In this document: in pieces, positions 1 through 25,541 of the stretch | Position numbering within the stretch: the stretch's first letter is position 1 | Layout of the letters: every line of letters begins with the position of its first letter | Assembly: GCA_001017865.1 (NCBI GenBank) | Contig: LATQ01000305.1 | Span: 1-25,541 of the forward strand | Origin: Rhodococcus sp. IITR03 | GTDB taxonomy: Bacteria > Actinomycetota > Actinomycetes > Mycobacteriales > Mycobacteriaceae | DNA: 25,541 bases | Direction: 5' to 3' | Program-made: the position numbers and the translations under genes | The notes under the pieces: model-generated | Database searches by the model: none | Told to the model about the DNA's origin: nothing | Seen by the model: the letters and a program-made list of their open reading frames with translations, nothing else

Positions 1-22341
<22,341 letters not shown>

Positions 22342-22348
22342 AGTGCTG

Positions 22349-23226
22349 TCAGTCGACGCAGCCGGTGGGCGCCGGAACGGACGCGTCGAGGGTGGAGAGC
22401 ACGAGCTCCGCGGTGAGCCGGTCGGCAAGCATCTCCAGGTGCGTGGTCTTCGCGGAGGCACACACGTCCTGCAGCACGATGTCGGTGACGTTCGGTCCTC
22501 GCCCAGGCCGCTCGTGTACGGCTGCACCACGTCGTCGTGGGCGGTGAGGATGTTCGTGTACTCCACCGGCTCGACGAAACGGCCGGTCGCGGCGAGATCC
22601 TCGAGGAACTGCGAACCGGGAAGCATGTCGGCGCAAGCGGGGCACGTCGCGTACTCGAAGTCGCGCATCACACCGTCGCTGGTGACGATGGTCGTCCCGT
22701 CCCACAGGGGAGCGAGCGACACGAGCCGATCGACCTTGTCGGCGCCGCCGTCACCGATCCACTTCGCCGCGACCAACGTGCCCTGCGAATGGCCGACGAT
22801 GTCGACCTTCTCGGCTCCGGTCTGCGCGAGCACCTCGTCGACGAATGCGGAGAGCTGATGTGTGCTCGGCTCGAGCGGCGCCATCCCACCCAGAGCGCTG
22901 ACGGGCCACGGACCGGGGAACGCGCCGAAGGTCGGAGCGAAGACGCAGTAGCCGGCGTTGGCGAGCAGAGGCGAGAACGTCTGCCACGCGACCTGCCGGT
23001 TGCCACTGGTGTTGTGGACCAGCACAACAGGATTGGGCTTGTCGGCGGTCGGGCGACAATTCGGGTCGTTCGAGCCGGGAGCCGAACCACCCGGATTCTC
23101 GAGCTCCAGAGCCACCGTGTCGGGAAGTTCGTACGGAACGGGCAGCGTGGCGGGCGAGGCGGCCGCCACGCCGGATCCGAGAAGACCCGCGGCGAGAACG
23201 GTCAGCAGGAGCGATCGGCCAAACAC
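22349..23226 (-). CDS. Secreted lipase/esterase (actinobacterial lipase class 2 type), one frameshift
   Basis: This alpha/beta hydrolase probably cleaves ester bonds of acylglycerols or other lipids outside the cell. A GTG start at 23226 is chosen because an AAGGA sits 6 bases upstream. Residues 1-23 form a signal peptide (MFGRSLLLTVLAAGLLGSG, then an AAA-S cleavage region). VVLVHNTSGN (about 67-76) is the oxyanion strand and GHSQGT (145-150) carries the nucleophile Ser147. TAHDDVVQPY (about 229) supplies the Asp and THLEML the His, but only after frame correction. Near 22497 one base is missing (plus strand CCC read as CC): the frame leaves GLGEGPNVTDIVLQDVCA and would otherwise run into the NRPS. 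The corrected length is about 292 residues ending at 22349, normal for the family. Four cysteines (Cys57, Cys94, Cys195, Cys198) before the shift suggest disulfides. Confidence 0.82.
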
Positions 23227-23249
23227 GGGTCATCCTTCGAACAGTGACG

Positions 23250-23280
23250 ATTATCGGCAAGTGCACTGCGGCCCTATAAG
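23250..23280. promoter_or_regulatory. Overlapping divergent promoter candidates between lipase and mycolyltransferase
   Basis: On the plus strand, TTATCG (23251-23256) and TATAAG (23275-23280) are 18 bases apart. They would start a transcript about 37 bases before the ATG at 23324. On the minus strand, TTATAG (23279-23274) and GATAAT (23255-23250) are also 18 apart and lie just upstream of the lipase GTG. The same two AT-rich patches thus serve as -35 in one direction and -10 in the other. The -35 boxes are weak matches. This is inference from hexamer similarity only. Confidence 0.35.
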
Positions 23281-23323
23281 GTGTTCCGGGGGCTGCGCAG
23301 GGGAACGGAATCGGAGTATATCT

Positions 23324-24316
23324 ATGCGGCGGATATCCGCGTTGGCGGTCGTGACGACCGTCGTGGCGTCGACCTGGGGACTCGGAGCGTCGACGGCGTC
23401 CGCAGAACCCGATGAAGCCCGGCTCGTGAGCACCACGGTCGTCGACGACCAGCAGCTCGACATCGAGGTCTACTCGCCGTCCATGGACGAGAACATCGAG
23501 CTGCGGATCCTGCGCCCCACCGACACCGACACTCCCGGCCCCACGCTGTACGTGCTGAGCGGCGTCGACGGCGGGTCGTACAACAACAGCTGGATGGACC
23601 AGTCCGACATCGTCGACTTCTTCTCCGACAAGCACGTCAACGTCGTCATCCCGAAGGGCGGCGAGTCGAGCTACTACACCGACTGGAAGCACGACGACCC
23701 GAACCTCGGCCGCTACAAGTGGGCCACCTTCCTCACGGAGGAACTGCCGCCCGTCATCGACAGCACCTACGCGACCACCGGCACCAACGGCCTGATCGGT
23801 TTCTCGATGTCGGGTACGTCGTCGCTCAATCTCGCCATCGCTGCACCGGATCTGTACGACGCGGTGGGCAGCTTCAGCGGCTGCGCGCGCACGAGCGACC
23901 CCCTCGGCCAGGCCTTCGTCACCACGACCGTCGTCAACTTCTTCGGCAACCCGCTCAACATGTGGGGGTCGTTCGACGACCCCACCTGGGTCGCCAACGA
24001 TCCGTACGTCAACGCCGAGAAACTCCGCGGCACCACTCTGTACCTGTCGTCGCGCACCGGCCTGCCCGGCCGCTACGACAATCTCGAATCCGAGTGGATC
24101 AAGAACGAGGAAGACCTCGCCGACGTGGTCATCAAGGGCGGACTCATCGAAGCCGCCGCGGCCGACTGCACCCGACGCATGGCGACGCGCCTCGACGAAC
24201 TGGGCATCCCCGCCACCATCGACATCCACGACGACGGCACCCACAACTGGGGCTACTGGCAGGACGACCTGCACAACTCGTGGCCCGTCCTCGGCCCCGC
24301 GATCGGCGCCTCCTGA
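23324..24316 (+). CDS. Secreted antigen-85-like mycolyltransferase / esterase
   Basis: Family members move mycolic acids between trehalose mycolates and the cell envelope; some act as plain esterases. The protein has 330 residues. The ATG at 23324 has GGAG 7 bases upstream. A signal peptide covers residues 1-27 (ending STASA before EPD). The esterase fold shows LYVLSGVDGG (about 75-84), KGGESSYYTDW (111-121), and the elbow GFSMSG (159-164) with nucleophile Ser161. VGSFSGCARTSDPLGQ (181-196) matches the Ag85 region after the elbow. The histidine is in GTHNWGYW (305-312, His307). The acidic triad member is probably in the 255-265 region (ESEWIKNEED); this is inferred. Two cysteines (187, 282) may pair. 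It is divergent from the lipase with 97 bp between starts. It supports a mycolate-bearing host. The reading frame is intact, unlike the NRPS and lipase. Confidence 0.86.
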   Translation: MRRISALAVVTTVVASTWGLGASTASAEPDEARLVSTTVVDDQQLDIEVYSPSMDENIELRILRPTDTDTPGPTLYVLSGVDGGSYNNSWMDQSDIVDFFSDKHVNVVIPKGGESSYYTDWKHDDPNLGRYKWATFLTEELPPVIDSTYATTGTNGLIGFSMSGTSSLNLAIAAPDLYDAVGSFSGCARTSDPLGQAFVTTTVVNFFGNPLNMWGSFDDPTWVANDPYVNAEKLRGTTLYLSSRTGLPGRYDNLESEWIKNEEDLADVVIKGGLIEAAAADCTRRMATRLDELGIPATIDIHDDGTHNWGYWQDDLHNSWPVLGPAIGAS

Positions 24317-24320
24317 CGAG

Positions 24321-24348
24321 TTCTCCACAGGCGGTCGGTTCATCCACA
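24321..24348 (+). repeat. Two DnaA-box-like 9-mers in direct orientation
   Basis: TTCTCCACA (24321-24329) and TCATCCACA (24340-24348) each differ by one base from the classical TTATCCACA. They lie 19 bases apart start to start, in the 83-bp gap between the mycolyltransferase stop and the AbiEi-like gene. Nothing else in this gap is recognisable apart from a G-rich stretch before 24400. Two boxes alone do not make an origin; they could be DnaA-binding regulatory sites or chance. Confidence 0.35.
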
Positions 24349-24399
24349 GACCCGGCCGATTCGTCCTCGTAGGCACCTGCGGGCCCGGGGCGACGGGCG

Positions 24400-25362
24400 A
24401 TGCTGGGCGTCATGGGGGAGTTGATCCTGCGGCGCGAGGCACATGCGCGCGGCGTCACCGATGCGGAGATCCGACGTCTGGTGCGGAACGGAACGTGGAC
24501 TCGGCTCGCGTCGGGAGTCTTCGTCCAGTCCGACCAGTATGCGGGGGCCGACGACCACGCTCGACATGCTCTGCGGGCACGGGCGTTCATCGCGAATGCC
24601 GGACCGACCTCGGCGCTGAGCCACGTATCGGCCGCGGTACTGCACAGGCTCGACGTCTGGCAGATCCCACTCGACGATGTGCACCTCACCCGCAACGCGC
24701 CGAGTGGAGCGCGGAGGACACCCGGCCGCATCATGCACGCCGCGCTCTTCAGTGAGGCGGACGTCGTGGATCGGAGGGGAGCGCGGGTGCTGTCGGTCGC
24801 ACGGACGATCACGGATGTGGCCGCAACGGTGCCGGTGGAGCAGGCCGTCGTACTTGCCGACAGTGCGCTGCGAGCAGGGCTGGTTGCCCCCGTCGATCTG
24901 ACCCGTGCCGTGGAACGGATGGGGAGCCATCCCCGCATCGCGCACGCGCGTCGTGCCGTGCAGCTGTCGAGCGGGTGCAGCGACAGCGCCGGCGAGTCGC
25001 GGAGCAGGGTCCTGTTCGTCCGTGAGCAGATCCCGTTGCCGCTCACACAGGTGGACGTCTTCTCCGCCGACGGCAGGTGGCTCGCTCGCGTCGACTTCCT
25101 GTGGCCGGAGCACGGTGTGATCGGCGAGTTCGACGGTCGGATCAAGTACCGCCGCGACGGGGTCGCGACCACCGCCGCCGAGGACGTGGTCTACCGCGAG
25201 AAGCTGCGGGAGGACGCACTGCGTCACGCGGGGTGGACGGTGGTGCGGTGGACGTGGCAGGACCTCGGGACCCGCGGCGCCGTCGCAACGAAGGTGCGGG
25301 AGGCGTTCGCACGGGCGGCGCGGGGGAGCGGGCCGACGGGGAGGTACGCAACAAAGAAGTGA
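24400..25362 (+). CDS. AbiEi-type winged-helix protein with a C-terminal PD-(D/E)XK nuclease-like domain
   Basis: The protein has 320 residues and no signal peptide, so it is cytoplasmic. Residues about 8-45 (RREAHARGVTDAEIRRLVRNG, then RLASGVFV) form the winged-helix seen at the N-terminus of AbiEi antitoxins. Residues 70-150 match the usual middle region (SHVSAAVLHRLDVW, then LSVARTITDVA). The C-terminal third has E199 in ESRSR, D232 in VDFLWPE, E243 in GEFDG and K249 in IKY, followed by KLREDALRHAGWTVVRWTW: the layout of Vsr/DUF559-like restriction-endonuclease folds. ATG 24400 and ATG 24412 are both possible; neither has a clear ribosome binding site, and 24412 (MGELILRREA) fits the start of the winged helix better. 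Such genes are common in actinobacteria, usually without the AbiEii toxin, and no toxin is next to it here. The function is unproven. Confidence 0.78.
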   Translation: MLGVMGELILRREAHARGVTDAEIRRLVRNGTWTRLASGVFVQSDQYAGADDHARHALRARAFIANAGPTSALSHVSAAVLHRLDVWQIPLDDVHLTRNAPSGARRTPGRIMHAALFSEADVVDRRGARVLSVARTITDVAATVPVEQAVVLADSALRAGLVAPVDLTRAVERMGSHPRIAHARRAVQLSSGCSDSAGESRSRVLFVREQIPLPLTQVDVFSADGRWLARVDFLWPEHGVIGEFDGRIKYRRDGVATTAAEDVVYREKLREDALRHAGWTVVRWTWQDLGTRGAVATKVREAFARAARGSGPTGRYATKK

Positions 25363-25422
25363 GGCTCGCAACGCCAGCAGTCACTGCCAGCGTTGCGAGC
25401 CTCAACCTCGCGTTGCGTACCT
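25342..25422. terminator. Nested palindrome spanning two convergent gene ends
   Basis: The outer arms 25342-25352 and 25412-25422 pair over 11 bp. The inner arms 25360-25374 and 25390-25404 pair perfectly over 15 bp. A 4-bp apical stem is at 25377-25380/25384-25387 with a TCA loop. Read on the minus strand, the inner hairpin is followed by CTTCTTTGT, a U-rich tail, so it fits an intrinsic terminator for the minus-strand gene. On the plus strand no T-tract follows. The outer arms overlap the last codons of the plus gene and the TAG of the minus gene (25423-25421). Confidence 0.7.
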
Positions 25423-25541
25423 ACTTGCGGCCAGGCGCCTTCGCGCCGGGCTTGAAGCCGAGCGCGCCCGGCTTCGCCTTCGGTGCCTCGACCTCCGGCT
25501 TCGCCGGGGTCGCGGGCGTCTCAGGCTCCGCAAGAGCCTCG
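25421..25541 (-). CDS. C-terminal end of an unrecognised minus-strand protein (5' part outside window)
   Basis: Thirty-nine codons are open to the window edge and end at TAG 25423-25421. The sequence is rich in Ala, Pro, Lys and Glu (EPETPATPAKPEVEAPKAK), then GALGFKPGAKAPGRK at the terminus: a low-complexity, basic tail that is probably disordered. The frame is chosen because it is open, ends at the hairpin terminator and has a balanced composition for a protein tail. I do not recognise the family. It converges on the AbiEi-like gene. Confidence 0.6.
   Translation of the reverse strand, partial: EALAEPETPATPAKPEVEAPKAKPGALGFKPGAKAPGRK

Noticed and set aside
22958..23323. Longer N-terminus for the mycolyltransferase, since the frame is open upstream
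   Set aside because: This stretch overlaps the lipase on the other strand and reads as low-quality sequence. ATG 23324 has a good ribosome binding site and begins a clear signal peptide.

Overview
The window is GC-rich actinobacterial DNA. About 87% of it (1-22341) is the 3' part of one giant plus-strand non-ribosomal peptide synthetase (NRPS) gene whose start lies upstream of the window. The remaining 3.2 kb holds a secreted lipase (minus), a secreted antigen-85-like mycolyltransferase/esterase (plus), an AbiEi-type winged-helix plus nuclease-like protein (plus), and the last codons of an unrecognised minus-strand gene. The Ag85-like protein, the high G+C and the style of the NRPS domains point to a mycolic-acid-containing member of the Mycobacteriales, most likely Rhodococcus or a close relative (inference; no rRNA or other marker is present).

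After frame correction the NRPS reads, in order: C1(partial)-A1-T1-C2-A2-T2-C3-A3-T3-C4-A4-T4-C5-A5-T5-C6-A6-T6-C7-A7-T7-TE. That is seven elongation modules and a terminal type I thioesterase, with no epimerization, methylation, reductase or oxidase domain. Ten-residue adenylation codes read by eye are A1 DLWHLILVSK, A2 DAWQFGLVQK, A3 DAWQFGLIQK, A4 DVWSLALVHK, A5 DVWDFILVSK, A6 DFWNIGMVHK and A7 DARHFGEVSK. A6 is an exact match to the textbook threonine code. A2 and A3 are nearly the same as each other and glutamine-like. A7 is unusual, with Arg where Trp normally stands. The product is therefore a peptide of at least seven residues, released as an acid or macrocycle by the TE, with Thr as the penultimate residue.

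As sequenced, the NRPS cannot be translated as one protein. The reading frame changes 17 times, and one further compensated pair of shifts lies inside A1. Nearly all are single-base losses that fit a shortened run of G or C, and the frame always resumes mid-domain without loss of sequence. The lipase carries one more. This is the pattern of systematic indel errors in a draft assembly rather than of gene decay, so the segments listed below are pieces of one gene, not separate genes.

The NRPS and the lipase converge, with stops 7 bp apart. The lipase and the mycolyltransferase diverge from a 97-bp region in which two face-to-face promoter-like elements overlap. The AbiEi-like gene follows the mycolyltransferase after an 83-bp gap that contains two DnaA-box-like 9-mers. 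It ends in a nested palindrome that spans its own last codons and the stop of the converging minus-strand gene. No tRNA, rRNA, CRISPR array, insertion sequence, MbtH gene or transporter is visible.
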